Part shown: piece by piece, positions 11,591 through 24,826 of the stretch | How the letters are laid out: the number at the start of each line of letters is the position of its first letter | How positions within the stretch are numbered: position 1 is the stretch's first letter | Source: Phoronis australis | Lineage: Eukaryota > Phoronida > Phoronidae | Assembly (NCBI GenBank): GCA_002633005.1 | Contig: NMRA01000004.1 | Span: 1,839,935 to 1,903,934, forward strand | Length of the DNA stretch: 64,000 nt | Direction of reading: 5' to 3' | Notes under the pieces: model-generated | What the model was told of the DNA's origin: nothing | Seen by the model: only the letters and a program-made list of their open reading frames with translations | Database searches by the model: none | Program-made: the position numbers and the translations under genes

Positions 11591-13572
11591 CAGTCACTTT
11601 ATTGTCAACCGACTTTGCCACAAAATTAGATATAATTAAATTAATTACGCACTTCCAATTCAGTTGACATTACGAGTGAATGTTCAAATAGGTAACAAGG
11701 TAATGTTTTGTATTGGTTACATTGACCAAAAGCAAGTTTTCACTGAATAATCTAATCGGGAACCTTCAGATTTTAACTACAGGTTGTAATCGAAACGTTT
11801 CCGGGTTTTTCTTAGCTTCTGCAAATCGACTTGATTTGAACTTAGGGAAACGAGTTCTCTAAAACGGCTGCGTGAGTTTTCCTGAAACTTTCCATTTTTA
11901 ATATTTATTCACCACTCTCAATAACATCGTTAGGATTTCCTTTTAATAATATTCAATGCACATTTGGAAGTGGTGATGATATCTTCACAATCATCGATCA
12001 CCCCAGCATCGGCTGGCAGGCCAAACCGAGGTCATAGGCAGCAAAACCAACTCTATGAGAGCTTGCAAATTTCTGTGTTCAAACATTGCCGCAATATTCA
12101 CTTATAGATGACAGATATTAAATTATTATCTGTTTGGATCTGGTCTGACTGAGTGTTCGACAACTATATTCATAAAAGTGTACTTCTATATGAAAAAGAC
12201 ATTCTGTTTGAAACTGCCCCACGAGCACGCTCCCTTTGATGTTCATAAATTAAGTAGTTTTTAATATATAATTTACCGTTAAACATTAAACGGTCAGTTT
12301 CTATGTCTTGCACCATTGGTGAGTGCAAAATACCAGACGTTTTGAAAAAAGTTAAAAGGCTCTCCAATTTTTCAGTAGGGTGAACGAGATGACTGCCTTA
12401 ACTATAGACCTACTTAGTTATGACTGATAGTCATGATTTTTTTGAGGGGATCGTTCACTCTCAGGTTTATGAATGTGTTGCCAAAACATTACTTTTTGTC
12501 GTCAGTCTGTTTTTAGAAATGGGAATTCCAAAGCCACAGGTCTGATTGCCGTTTCATGACTTGCTTGCTGTCCACCTTGTACAGGGGTCACTTTGTGGCA
12601 AGTTACATGTACATGTATAAGACCAGTCTTTGCCATCTGCATTATAAAATGAGGCCATTTTATTTATTAAAGGGTCTCGGATTTTTACTCTGATTGTGAA
12701 TATCGCGTTGAATGTTCAGCTTTCAGAGTGAAATGTCTTTTGCGGTTTTGGTAGCACTTCATTTATGAAGAGCTTCCGCTCAGCTGCGCCCGCTATGGTG
12801 TGTGATAATTGAATTGACAGAAACCGCTCAAATTGAGGTTTGGAATTAAATTGACACAATCATGATCAGTTTTAGGACCTAATCATCCATTTTGGAACCT
12901 TTGCTGACTGGAATAGACGTATTAAAAGTAATAGGATTGACAAGATTTACAAAAGAAAAGTCGTGACTGGCCAATTCCCGACGTTGGCATCTAATCAAAC
13001 AAGACGCATACCTTGAAGAGGCACGGAATGCGAAAACTCGTAAATATACCTTTTAAACTGATCGTGGCGCATCGGTGTCTTGGGGATGCTAATGTGAGAG
13101 TAATTCATTTCAAATATTGCAGGAATTTTTAGAAAAAATCGTCGGATTTACTATTTTCGAAACACAGACAAAGTATAAACACTAATATCCCAAAACATAT
13201 TCAAATCATGTGCCTTCAATAATATGCGTGGGCGCATGCGCTTAAAGAAATAGGACTGTCTGCTGCATGAAATCGTCAGTTTTGTTGACATCAAAGATCA
13301 AAATATTTCCATATGAGGGAAATGCGCTACGTCTATTTCTTGCCATGCCAAACAGGAAGACGTGCTTTGCATTGTGGGAGAAAAATCTACAAAATGTCGA
13401 GCAGCTAACAGGCCGTCTTTTTAAATTCGAAACTAAAGGAAAAATGCTTTGACATCAACAGAATTTCAAAATCTTTTCGAACAAACCGGAATTATATCTA
13501 TTAAAGTTTTACTTCAGTTGCAGTTGTAGAGAATCACTTTGAATAACGCAATGAAATCTGTTTTTCGTTCCA
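11591..13572. other. Gene-free AT-rich spacer
   Basis: Only unsupported frames under 70 residues. Nothing further recognised. Confidence 0.45.
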
Positions 13573-14148
13573 GTGCCCGGTTGCATGAAACAGTCCCTAA
13601 ATGTTAGGGATGTCCTTAAGTCTAAGGGACGTCCCTAAATTTTAGGGACCGTTGCATGAAAAGTTCCCAGTTAGTTTAGGCATTAAATAGGGACTCAACT
13701 TTTGGGGGTTTTGAGACGTGGGGTAAGTCGTGGCATTATAGTAATCGATAAATTCAGTTTACGACGGAACTACTACTTCAGTGGGTGAGATCACGCCTTT
13801 CCTGTTCGACAACTGCAGCTTCTCTTCAAGATTTCTAACAATCACGAATATCCCAATGCTTGCAAATCTAAATCTTTCAATTAGCTCACCGTCGCTATAC
13901 GTCTCGAGTGGATTAGTTCTGTCATGGAAAATTATTTTTTCAACAACAATATGAGCTTGATCAGCCATTTTATTGCTAGGAACTCAGCTTAGAGACTTTC
14001 TTTAGGTAACCCCAAAAGTTGAGTCCTATTTAATGCCTAAACTAACTGGAAACTTTTCATGCAACAATCTCTAAAATTTAGGGACTTCCCTAAGACCTGT
14101 CGTAAGGACATCCCTAACATTTTGGGACTGTTTCATGCAACCGGGCAC
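13573..14148 (-). mobile_element. Harbinger-type element, internally deleted, with about 135-bp inverted arms
   Basis: The left arm gtgcccggttgcatgaaaca returns inverted as tgtttcatgcaaccgggcac at the right end. The match continues inward for about 135 bases (agggacgtccctaaatttta; then ttagtttaggcattaaatag against ctatttaatgcctaaactaa). Between the arms, on the minus strand at 13759-13968, is a short frame resembling the N-terminus of a Harbinger nuclease. The element is 576 bp, far too short for the usual two-gene Harbinger, so it is a deletion derivative. A 3-bp target duplication is not clear (CAG on the left, CAT on the right). Confidence 0.75.
13759..13968 (-). pseudogene. Truncated Harbinger-like transposase N-terminus
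   Basis: This 69-residue frame starts with ATG at 13968. It contains NPLETYSDGELIERFRFAS followed by an aliphatic helix (IFVIVRNLEEKL) and SPTE. In PIF/Harbinger nucleases an NPL-x-LSDEEL-xxR(Y/F)RF pattern precedes a hydrophobic helix and a T-P-x-QQ stretch just upstream of the catalytic domain. None of the DDE catalytic residues is present: the frame stops before them, where the right arm begins. Identification is by pattern memory only. It would be non-functional as transposase. Confidence 0.5.
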
Positions 14149-17100
14149 ATATTTCCACGCCGGTTTAAGATTCATACATCTTTCAACTAAACAACGTTTA
14201 TGTCTTTTTTAATTGAAATCTATTTAACTGAATTTGCCTTGACTGTTTTAATAAATGTCAATTCATGTATTTTGATAACTCTGGTTTGTTTTGTAAAGGT
14301 TATTCTTGACCAGGCTTCAAAACTGTAGAACAAAAATAAATAATGATGCGTATAACACTAAACAAAAATCATAGTAATGATATTAACGGTTGCTGTACAG
14401 GCCCATTCAACATAACTCCAAATGTTTTCAAAATTAACTAAAATTAACATGATTTTTTAGTTCAATTTTCATTTTTGTTGGTGCATCACCATCCAAAGTG
14501 ACGCCCGCAGTGAGTGGCAAGTAATCAGGGTCAGGTGAGGACACGGCACTGCACAAGCAATCGTGTACACTAAGTGATGAGCGTTTCGTAAGGGTTTAGT
14601 TACTTGTCCAAATTTGGCTAACTTCAGAACAAAAATGCATCTCAGTATTGGCTGCTAAGATTCTTATGAATCTTCAGATACAACGTGTTTTATGCAATGT
14701 CCATCAAAACAGTGCGAGGAATTGTTTTTCACGTGTTCCAACTTTTCATCAGAGGTTATCAAAATAGGAGTTTCATGACAATCATGAACACGTTCAGAAG
14801 CTGTATGAAACGAAAACAAAATGATAATTTAGAAAAGTGTATAGTGTAACGACATTTTTGAGATTTTGCCTTGAACATTTATTCCAAATGAAATTAGGTC
14901 ATGTTATAGACAACGATATGTTGCTAACAGTATACCCTTGTTTCTGACTAAATTTGACTAAAAAGACAAGGTCGTGTGGGCCAATTAATGTAAGATTGAT
15001 AAGAAGTCAAAACTCAAAATCCTACAGTCTTTGTTTATTTCCAGAAAATACATTCTGTTACTGAGTTCAGTCACATACATTTCAACTATTTATATACTTA
15101 TTGTGTACAGGAGGCTAAAATAAATGTTTTTTGAGTTCCGGTGTTGAAGACGCGCTTATAGAAAAACTCAAGCCGTCAATCTGACCTAAAAGTCAAGGCA
15201 AATAATGGCAACCGCGAATTTTACCACTTATTCTAATGATAGGGTTAATGGCCTTTTCACTCGTTCACCACATGAGGGTTACCTCTTCGTAAGATCAAAT
15301 CAGTGATGGTGAGGTTTACCATCGTTTTCCTGACCTAAAAAATAGTCAATATTTAATAAGTTGAAGTTATTATTCTCCTTTTCTGGTCAGATAGTTACCA
15401 TCATTTTAGTTCAATGATGTACCTTTCAGAAAAAGAACTCATTAAGCGCAAACATTTCTTGTACTTTCTTGGATCCAATGGACATAGAAAGGATATTTAC
15501 ATATTTTACCACCTTTGTAATGTCGGTGCGAAATGATGTTTTAAGGTTAAAACCTCTTCAATACTTTCCTTCATAGCGCAGATCAGCCGGTGGGCATGAG
15601 ATGTTTTGATTTGTAAAAAAATTAGAGAGGTTGTGAACTCGCGTCTACTGTCCTAAATTAACTTTGGATTTAAACCACCTTGTTCCGTACTCAGGCTTGC
15701 ACGACGTCATTTTGACGTTTTGGCCCAGTCAAATAAAATTAAAATTCTAAAATGGCAACATTGAAACAGAAATAATAATAATTCGAATACAATTTACGTA
15801 TCACTCTGAAATTCCGAGGACTTCAAAAATTTATCACCTGGCTATGGTTCCGTTGATTGCGCATTATTTTTTACTGGTTTAGCTAAACTGGTTTAGGTTG
15901 AAATTCATTTTATAAGACAATGAAAGTAGAAGGATTGTCTTTCAGATATACAAAAGTAGTTATTGGTTTTTACAATATAAGAGTTTTGCGCAAAAGCTTT
16001 CATTTTTGGAGCAGGAAATTAAGATCATTTTTAGGCAACCAAAGCCGACGATTAGAGAGTTTATGTTTTCCAAGCCAATAGAAACTTAAGTGTCACTTTT
16101 CGTGCAGTGACGCTACATGTGTAAGTGAAGAAGGTCACATATATGCTGATTTAGGAATTTGTCGCGTGGTTTTGAAACAGGAAGATGTAGGAAATGTCAT
16201 CAACTTGCAATTTTGTGCCTTAGTCACGCTGCGAGTTTAGTGGACATCCTGGACAGTTACTGTACCTGCCTATCACCAGTTAACTGCAGAGGGGTAAAAA
16301 AATACGAGCGATTCGGGAAAACGCCTAAAACAATGCTTTGAAAAAAAATAAACAAATTTATTGATCAACCATCTTTTTACGTTAGTCAAATACAATGAAG
16401 AAAACTCTAAATCATAAAAGTCGATTTTAAGAAACCGGACTGATCTTTAGACTAAAACATATGTCACGAACGCTTGGATCGGCGTGCCTCCTCCCCCGTG
16501 TAGTCGTGGGGCTCCCTATGGTGAAAACGGCCATGTAAATAGTAGCAGTAGCAGAGCGAACCGTACCAACATCATTAACTTCTGTTTTTGAAATGCCTAG
16601 AGCTTAAGTTGCTGAAAAACAAAACCAAATACAAACACTTTTTATATCTGTATTTAGCATGTTTACTCAACTGTTTCAAACATATCTCAACAATTTATAC
16701 TTGCAAAAATGAAACAGAACACCAATCAAAAATTACAAAGTCAATGTTGTTTTATCAAAGATCATAAATGGTGATTGTCATTTAAATTACTATTAAAGTT
16801 AATTACACAAAAATGTATGAAAATATCGCTGATTGATAGTAGAGGGAACTATTCAAAAAACAAAACAGATCTTGATACCTAATATCACTAAGTTAATACA
16901 TACACGTTCAGTGTGCCGAGATACGCCCTGAGCAAAAGCTACAGTTGCCGTGGTGCCCGCTAAACAGGGTAAGGGTGCCTCCTTGCAGCCGCAATATCCC
17001 ACACAATTGTATCTCGATTTATAGAGTACTTATGAAGTTATTTTTACTTTAAGAGTTGTGTCGATCAAAAAGTCTTCACTAATTAAAATATGTGCTCAAA

Positions 17101-17544
17101 GGCAGTGACAATTTTGCTTAGATCATAAAAGTGCGTATAAGATCTCTTTCCGACAGACACGCTTCGAGGGAAATTTTTGTTCTTCCGTGAGACGCTATTG
17201 ATGTTAGCTCGAGTAGGCGATCAAACGTTTTATAATAAGGCTCCCAATAAGTTTTTGTGTTTGACTGGTTTGTATGGTTTGAAATAAATGTCCGTGGTTT
17301 CATTGCAAGTTGAAAAAGAGTATGAAAACTAAGTTGGTTTCGACATAACCTTTCTTTTGAAGTGGAATGTTTTCGGCCATTAATGATACTGGACTAAGTT
17401 GACAGAAGTTACAAACACTCTGAATTGTGCTTGTCAGAAAGTGACACTGGTTAAGATAGAAACATTCCTCATTGTCCTGTGCTCTGTTATAAAGCTATTA
17501 ATTTGTCATTGATCACAAAGACTCGGGCTGTGTTCCTTACATTG
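14149..17544. other. Gene-free spacer with an old dispersed repeat
   Basis: No exon with good splice sites was found. The segment 14970-15055 belongs to a dispersed family described separately. The rest is AT-rich and featureless to my reading. Confidence 0.45.
14970..15055. repeat. Old dispersed repeat, copy at 15 kb
   Basis: aaaaagacaaggtcgtgtgg, ccaattaatg, then tcctacagtctttg and tttccagaaaata align in order with 4790-4880 (caaagacatagtcgcgtg, ccaactaatggc, ctacagactc, ttccagaaaata) and with 28975-29060 (aaaaagatatggtcac, tcaattgatggc, ccacaggctttc, tcaagaaata). Preserved order at three unlinked places argues for a shared ancestral element. Confidence 0.45.
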
Positions 17545-17822
17545 CAGGAAAGCCAAAGCAAAAAAAATCCAGGACATAAATTCTCTGTTCAAGAATAAAA
17601 TCCTCTGCAGGACCAAAAGTATACTCAAAATCAAAATTTGTAGCGCCAGAATCTATAATTTATGAAGTCAGGACCAAAATTTAAACTAAATGTTAAATTT
17701 TGGTACTGACGAGATAAATTATAGGTTCTGGCTCGATAAATTTTGGTTTTGAGCATGTCTTTTTGAAATTTAATTCTTGAATAGAAAATGTGTCTTGGAA
17801 TTTTTCCACTTTGGCTTTCCAT
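17545..17822. mobile_element. Foldback MITE, 0.28 kb, nearly a full palindrome
   Basis: caggaaagccaaagc at the left faces gctttccatt at the right. The two halves remain complementary almost to the centre: gtagcgccagaatctataat near 17640 faces attataggttctggctcg near 17714, and aggaccaaaatttaa near 17672 faces ttaaattttggtactga. It is the same family as 8782-9498 (shared ends and the aggaccaa word). The transcript would fold into one long hairpin. Confidence 0.75.
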
Positions 17823-20800
17823 TCGCCTTGAACTTTATTAATTGCGGTCCATAATGCAATATCTCAACCTCACCTGAATGAGGTGGCACCTGTACAAGTA
17901 CATGTACAGCTAGGGTTCAGCCGCTGGTACTGTAAATTGCAGCCGCGGCCAATTTGTATTAATTCTTGGGGTAGCATGGGGTCATTATTGGGGTAGGCGT
18001 GGCATGTACGCTCAGTGATTCTGGTTTGTTTGTATTGCTGAAAATGTTGGAAATGCCAAAAGCCCAGGTGTTTGGCGGTAGATGTTCTTTTGGCAACTGG
18101 CGGCCCCCTGTTGCATATTTATGCTAATTGTCGATCGACTGAGGAATCGGATGTGATTGAGGAAGCTCTCAAACAAGCAACAAAAATCTATTTCGTTGGC
18201 CGCACTTTAGGGCCACATTCTTGGAATCTGTATGAAGTTTGCTTTCAGTTAATATTGGCTGATGACGCGCATCGCCAGGTGGTTTGGGGCTGAAAATTGA
18301 CAGTTTTTTGAGCTTTTGCCTCCTTTTTGTTCTTATTTTGCTTCTCAGTAGGAGTGAAAGGTATAAAAATACAAGATAGGATAAAGTTCTTGTGCTTTTG
18401 TGGTGAAACGACTCATTCTTTGCATAGAGTTCAAGGTGACAAATCCATTGATATAAGAGAATTATTCCGTGCCCTCACTTCAGTGGCATCCATTCTGCTA
18501 CGATAGGCTAATAAGGTCCCGAGCCGCTAGGATAGACTCTCGCCTGGGATACAATACTAAACTCCCGCGGCTCCCGCCACCCTGAACATTACCGACATCC
18601 GACTACGAATGAAATGACCAGCGACTCATTACTCTACCACTACCGCCACCTTTAGGGTAAATGCCGAGGTACATCCACATGTGGTAAATAATAGGATATC
18701 GGAAACTGACTCAGCTGCAGACCACTGGTCAGACTCAATTTATCAAAATCAAATGGCCAGATGGGCACTGAGACTAATTTTATAAGTGCTTTAAATCCAG
18801 AGTTATTTTTCTGATGGAAGACGGATGGATTATCGTTGCGGTCATTTGCAATACCCCTAAAGAAGCAAACAGATCACGGATGCGTGCTTTAACTATGGAA
18901 TTAATCGTTTCGCAATGGGCCTACGGTTCCTACGATAATTTCGGAAACAGTGTACCCAGTCGGTCGTAGATTTAAAGGGCAATCAGTCGGTCAGTTTTCC
19001 ACCCAATCCCCCCGGCTTGAATTCGTTGCACAATAATAATAGTGAGTGAACTATTCATCTCCATTTAACCTGTAATTGTAATGATAATGGAGCTGCAGAT
19101 GTTAACTCCGACCAGTGTAGATGATTAGGTCGCATCGCCATCATTTGACCGAAATCACCCAACGTAACCCTTTTAACGATGAGAACAGTCGTGCATCGTC
19201 GTGTCGTGTCGTGTCGTCCGAGCACAAGGTATATGTTGTGTCTCAATCTCACTTGAAGGCTATTTACCATATCGTAACAAAACTTGGTGAATAAGTCACT
19301 TTAGTCCACACTTTATTGCCCCAAGTATATTGCCTCTCTGTTATTCGGAATCTAAAGCATGGTGTATGACCCATTGTCCAGCTCAGCAGAAGAGAACTGA
19401 CTTTCAATATGTTCCTTTCTCACGTCAGGAGGTCATTCATACTCGTTTGATATAGGGGTGAAGCTATTGACAATAATAAAGGGGGTAATTTCTAGTGAAA
19501 AACCTCATCAAGAAGCATGTGATTTTATTCAATTTTTATGCAAAATTCCAGAATCAGAAAAGTTACATATTTCGTGAAAGTAGAAAGATTGTGGAATTTA
19601 ATTTCAGTTATACTTAACACAAATCTGTCTTCACACGACCATGTATTCTTTTACCAAAATTTCAGCAAAGAAACAATGTTTCAGGAAAAATAAAGCATAA
19701 TCAGCATGCCCAAATTTCATTTCACATAAATATTCATGAACAAATCTCAAAATCAGATTTCCAAAATGTCCTTTTTAATTTTATGCAACTTTTAAGATGA
19801 AAATTGATGTTTTCGTAAAAATCGTTAAAATCTCATTTCTTGACGGTTTCTTACTCAAAAAACAAGCCCGTTTAAAATCATTCTTTCTGGAGAACATTAT
19901 CGATAGCATGATGCCTGTGTCCAATTAGCTGTTTTTGTGGGCACGAGAATGCGGAGTTGAACCGCCGGCAGAAACCGCTGGGGTGTGACTATTGGTTTAA
20001 TTGTACCACGTGATCTCTTTGCCTCGTCGCAACACTGGGCCATCGTCCACAATTCTCTCCAAATTTCAGTTTGCACTCAATTTCTCTTTCCCTCCCTCCC
20101 TCAAACCAATTTTCCTTACTTCTCTGTTTATTCTTACCTTCCCCATGTCGCTGTCCCGGTGTTGCTGTTATGCTTCCGCATATTATTACTTAACTTTCTA
20201 TTCACCACTTGTGTATACCTTCATTGCTGCTAGGCAGATTGTCACCCACCTTTACAGTTCAACATATTATGTAACTTTTGTAATTACCGATATCTGCAGT
20301 AGTTTAGTTTGTCATAATATATATGACCTTTATCTCATCTACACGTGTTGTTTCACTGTAAACTGGCTTCGGTATCGCTTCGCAGTTAGCGCATATAAAT
20401 GATGTTCGTAAAATTTCGAAATTTTCATCACACAAAACCATAAAGCTAGGCATCAATTTTAACTTGGAGGTAAAGGTTTATATCGAAATGAAGTACAGCA
20501 TGAAAAGCTAAACCATTAATGGGCGGGCAATTTTGAATTTAAAATTTGACGCTTGAAAATCTAAATGTTGTGACAGTGTCAGTCTTTTTCGCTCATCAGG
20601 GCTTGGATTTTACCTCTTCCACTTTTTTGGTTTCGATTTCCCGTTATTTGATTTCCAGTTTCCTATTTTTTGTCCCTTTTTTATTATAAGTTTGACTTTA
20701 TTCCTGCAAAAACGTATATTGAAGTTAAATTTTACAACGCAAATTATTTCTATTACTCAAGCCTGTTTATTGTGGAATGAAATCTCAGTCATTTGCCTTT

Positions 20801-23800
20801 TTTGGTCATTGGTCATTTCAAGCCGTGGCTGATGGTTTCTGTATAGAGTGTGCAGTTGCCTGAACGAGGATTTATCACGTCAAAAGTTCTGAGTTGGAAC
20901 CGATCTATTTTACTAGTTTCTTAAAAAGAAAAAAATCGTTGTATTCACCTTGCGATAAATGATACTGTGTCATGGTAATGTCTTGGCTAATTAAGATCAT
21001 GGTCGGAATTTGTGTTTCTGATTATTAATTCGATTACCGCCTCAGTCATCTTCATGAAGTATTCACCGCTTCATCGTCCCAACACCCCTCTCCCCACACA
21101 TCCAAGTGCATCATGCTCCTGGAATGAACTTTACTCTACATCCGCCACTTTTAATCTGAATTTTGAAATCAATCTTGAATGAACTGAACCTCCGACGTTC
21201 CAAAGTTTTTATACGTTTACCTTGTTTGGTTTAAAAGTGTTTATGCTGGAAGTTGGCACTTTAACGAATGGATTATATAACATCAATTGTTGTTCCATTC
21301 CTATCCCCAATACAATTTCTCCGCCATGACTTTCAAGTTGTCACACATGTAGGGAGTACTCACTTGTTTATGCCATTTTGGAATTGCTTATGCAACAGTA
21401 CGAAATCGCTTCATTTGTGTAGGAGGTGTTATAAATACTTCAATGACAGTAGATGGTTAAATCTAACCTGACAATGACGCAAGTGAATTAACGCAACCCG
21501 TCTTTTGATCGTCACCTTTCGTATGACGCTTCAATCCATAGTCCAACGTATGCAATAGGTTATTTATCTTCATGTTCGACTATATTAAGAACAGTGACGC
21601 AGGCAGGGGCCGTGAACTTTCTCTCTCCGCAACAGTAGGTTTTGTAACTTTTTCTAAAGTCAGCATTTTAGATACTCTAAAGTCTATGGTTTAACTGAAA
21701 CAAATTTAGACATTTGTTATTGTTTACAACCCGACTCCATTAACGTACATATTTGATATTACTATTTTCTGAATCCTCTCGCCATGGTGATCATGGTGAT
21801 TCCAAAATTGTATTACTCACATCACACCGATTAGGCTCTTCTTATTCATGCATTCACTCTTTTTCCGAGGTTTTCATGTGCTAGTTAGCTGATCTCGGGT
21901 GACCGCCATTATAAAACAGGAATGATAACTACAACGATCGCGTGTGTTTTAGAAGACCCCGAAATTGGCTAGTATATTGAAGATATTGCTTGGCACATTA
22001 GGGATTTTGACAAGTTTTAATACGCCTTATGTGCCTTTTCGAAAAATCTTTGATATATAAAAAATAGTTTTTTTTTTCGTGAAGAACTGCCACAAATTGA
22101 AACTTGATTCTCAAATTTTATGTTTACTTTACGTGGAAACGCGCTATGAGAGCACAGAGGCCATTCCACAGGCCATCTAGTAGTTGTATTGGGTTCACTC
22201 GACCTCCTTACGTCATAGTGTTGGTGACCATTGGGAACCAAGCTATCTTAAGAAATTTTCTACGGGAAATTGACCTCGTTGAAACGATTGATGACGAGAA
22301 ATCATGTTAACTTATTGTCACCGTTTTGCGACACCGTGTAGAAGTAATGAGTAAGAGATTACCATTAGGCCCGTCTTTCTTGTGTTGTTAGCAAAACGCA
22401 ATATGTACTGTTATTTCTGGCCACTATATCAACGGAGAACAAATGATTAGACAAAATGTAAGCCTCAATTAACATGTGCGTGATTTGAGCTCAAGTAATA
22501 TGGAATATATGAAGAATAATGAAGGCAATACTAATAATAGTTAAAATTCTCGAGAATAATAAACCCTCCATAAACAGGAATTCTGAATGTGGACTTTCTA
22601 CGAATTACACGATTACGTTCATGGACACTTACACCTGAATACTCCAGTAGCAATGTTTCGCACACAAAATGCCATTCACATTAACATGCTTACGACCCGC
22701 CTTTAGCTACGATCGGACTTAGACCGTGACAAAAATGGGTTGCGTAACATAATACAATTGAATCAGATGCGCTTGCGACAATTATACCAAACAAAAATAT
22801 CCAAACGCAAAAAGTGGAATAGAAAAGGAAAGTCTGTATAACAATATGGTCGATAATATTTTCTTTTGAAGAAACCCCTTCAACGCATACACAGCTTTTA
22901 GATTGCTTATCTATCGAATTTTTTACATCGGCAGAGGAAGAAGGTGGACCGATTTGGTTTGATCTCGTTATGAGAAATACGAACTATTGGTGATATGAAA
23001 GAAATAGAAATATACAGTCATTGTCAGGCCTCGCTTACGTCAATTGAACTAAAGTATGACGTCATGAAGTGTTGTCTGACACACAAAATTGACTGTTGTC
23101 AAATTTGTCTTCAATTTTTCCTTAGTGAAATGACAGAGGCTATTTTTGGTCTTGGAAACAACATGATATGAATTTGTCAATTACATTAAATACCCGCTTG
23201 GATCCACTCATTCTCCAGGCAGCTCATTTGAATATCTTTTGTGTTGCTTGTAACACAAGTCTAATCAGGTGAAGATAATTGAGCTCAGACTTCTTTCCTT
23301 ATCATTGAAGCAGTTGACGTAAATTTAATTTTCACATACGTAAATCCATGATTCGAACAGCGGTTGGGGATACTTTTTGGGTTCTACATATCTGGAATCC
23401 TTAATTATTGAAAATCAAGCTGTGACAGTTTGAAGCGATATCATCGTTTTTTGCCGAAAAACAGAATTATGGGATAATCCATGAATGAGATACTAGGCTT
23501 TCTGGTGACTTAACTAGTTCAATACGTAATACTCTGCCGTACGCTTACCAGGATTTAGCTCAGCGAACGCATGGATTAGGACGCGAGATTTTCAGGTTTG
23601 ATTTCACGCCGATAATGTCATTTAAAGTTTGTAGCAGTAAGTTGTCTAAATCAAAAAATGAGATTCATTGACCGAACGCGGCATTATCGCCGCCTCAATT
23701 TTGCTCATCAGTCGTAACACCTTAAAGTCATACGATCCGTTTTAAATTGTTTTAAAAACACCGTGTATCTGCATAAGAACCATTAAAACATACTCTCCGA

Positions 23801-24011
23801 TGATTAACTAGAACTTTTCGTGAGTATGGGGTCGATCTACTGACTCTACATATTTTTTTATTTTATTTTTCATTTTCTTAATATCTACGTGACCAAAACA
23901 AAGGAATGTTACCTATAATGCTGTGCGGTTTGACATTTTGGCAACTCGAGACACAGCTGACAAGGCCTGAGCGACGCAGGCATGGCGATAGCATATCCCC
24001 ATAAAAGTTGA
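17823..24011. other. Long gene-poor stretch
   Basis: I find no convincing exon. The longest frame (20001-20402, plus) is a pyrimidine-rich low-complexity stretch. The frame at 18072-18293 (73 residues) looks mildly protein-like but has no motif or splice partner. A tRNA-like relic lies at 23551-23613. Confidence 0.4.
23551..23613 (+). pseudogene. tRNA-like relic (pseudo-tRNA or SINE head)
   Basis: TTTAGCTCAGCGAACGC resembles a tRNA D-arm and A box. About 35 bases later CAGGTTTGATTTCACGCC resembles the T-arm and B box (GGTTCGANTCC) with two mismatches. Acceptor pairing is poor, so it is not a working tRNA. Confidence 0.35.
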
Positions 24012-24290
24012 TCATTTCAATAAAATCGAATGAAACATGCATATAGGCACACGGAGTTATAATTAACACATATCATGACACTGGATACAATTTAGTCAAC
24101 ATAATTTGAACATATCCATGAAAATCTGTCGCGGTTTGCTCGAGTTTCCCTTACCTGGTGCCATTTTGAGGAAGTTGCGTGAAATCACGCATTTTGATAA
24201 ATAAAAAAGCCTAAGGGACACAAATCTTACGAATTTCTTCTGATATCTTCCCAAGCTATTTTTCAAGTGTCACGCGCCCTATAGTCACGG
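24012..24290. repeat. Dispersed repeat family, copy 2
   Basis: Aligns with 8129-8425 through the same ordered landmarks (tcgaatgaaa, gagttataattaac, caatttagtc, ataatttgaaca, aagggacacaaa, tctgatatcttcc). The similarity fades after gtgtcacgcgcc. Confidence 0.6.
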
Positions 24291-24550
24291 ACTTCGCCCA
24301 CTCTCACGCTAGCCTTTGCCCGACTCCTGTGACTCAGTTGAAATACTTTGTGGTTATCGCGAGCGCTGTGACCAAAAAGTGGAGTTGGAATTCTTCGCCA
24401 AAGACACATTAGTTCTCGTAGCTATGTTTCATCGAAGATATGTGTAGCAGTAGAAAGGGCCACTGTAGAAAGTAATAAGAGTTTTTAAACTCTTATTACT
24501 TTAAAAAGTTTTAAGTTGTAATGCATTTTTGACGAGGTGAAATGTCTCAA

Positions 24551-24774
24551 AGGAGAATGCCACCAGATTTAATTAGTCGTTTTTACCGTCTTAATCGGTC
24601 TATATCCACATCGCCTCCCATACAGTCGACCTTACCTTGCCGAGAGGTGTCGCGTTAACCTGTGAGGAAGGTGTGAAACGACGCAGCGACGTCAGTGGTT
24701 CATTTGCAGAGTGAATGCCGCGCACTCGATCTAAATTGATACAAAATAGGTTGTTTTTCGGGTGGCATGCTCCT
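24551..24774. mobile_element. TTAA-flanked MITE, internally deleted copy
   Basis: It begins AGGAGAATGCCACC and ends GTGGCATGCTCCT, with TTAA after the right end (24775-24778) and a mutated TCAA before the left end (24547-24550). Relative to 6484-7204 it keeps the left 165 bases, including cgtcttaatcggtctatatc and ggttcat.tgcagagtgaatg, and then jumps straight to the right 50 bases (actcgatctaaa). It is therefore a simple internal deletion product of the same element. Confidence 0.75.
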
Positions 24775-24826
24775 TTAATCGGTGAGAGGATTTCGCCTAC
24801 CCCCCGTATAAAATGCACGGGACGAA

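Noticed and set aside
18072-18293. 73-residue plus frame with a protein-like look.
   Set aside because: No recognisable motif and no flanking exon. It could be an old repeat fragment.
18540-18660. tRNA-Gly-like words on the minus strand (gtagtggtagagtaatgag).
   Set aside because: No B box in the right place and no acceptor pairing.
20001-20402. 133-residue plus frame rich in Ser, Tyr, Phe and Cys.
   Set aside because: Pyrimidine-rich low-complexity DNA. A second frame on the same strand is equally open.
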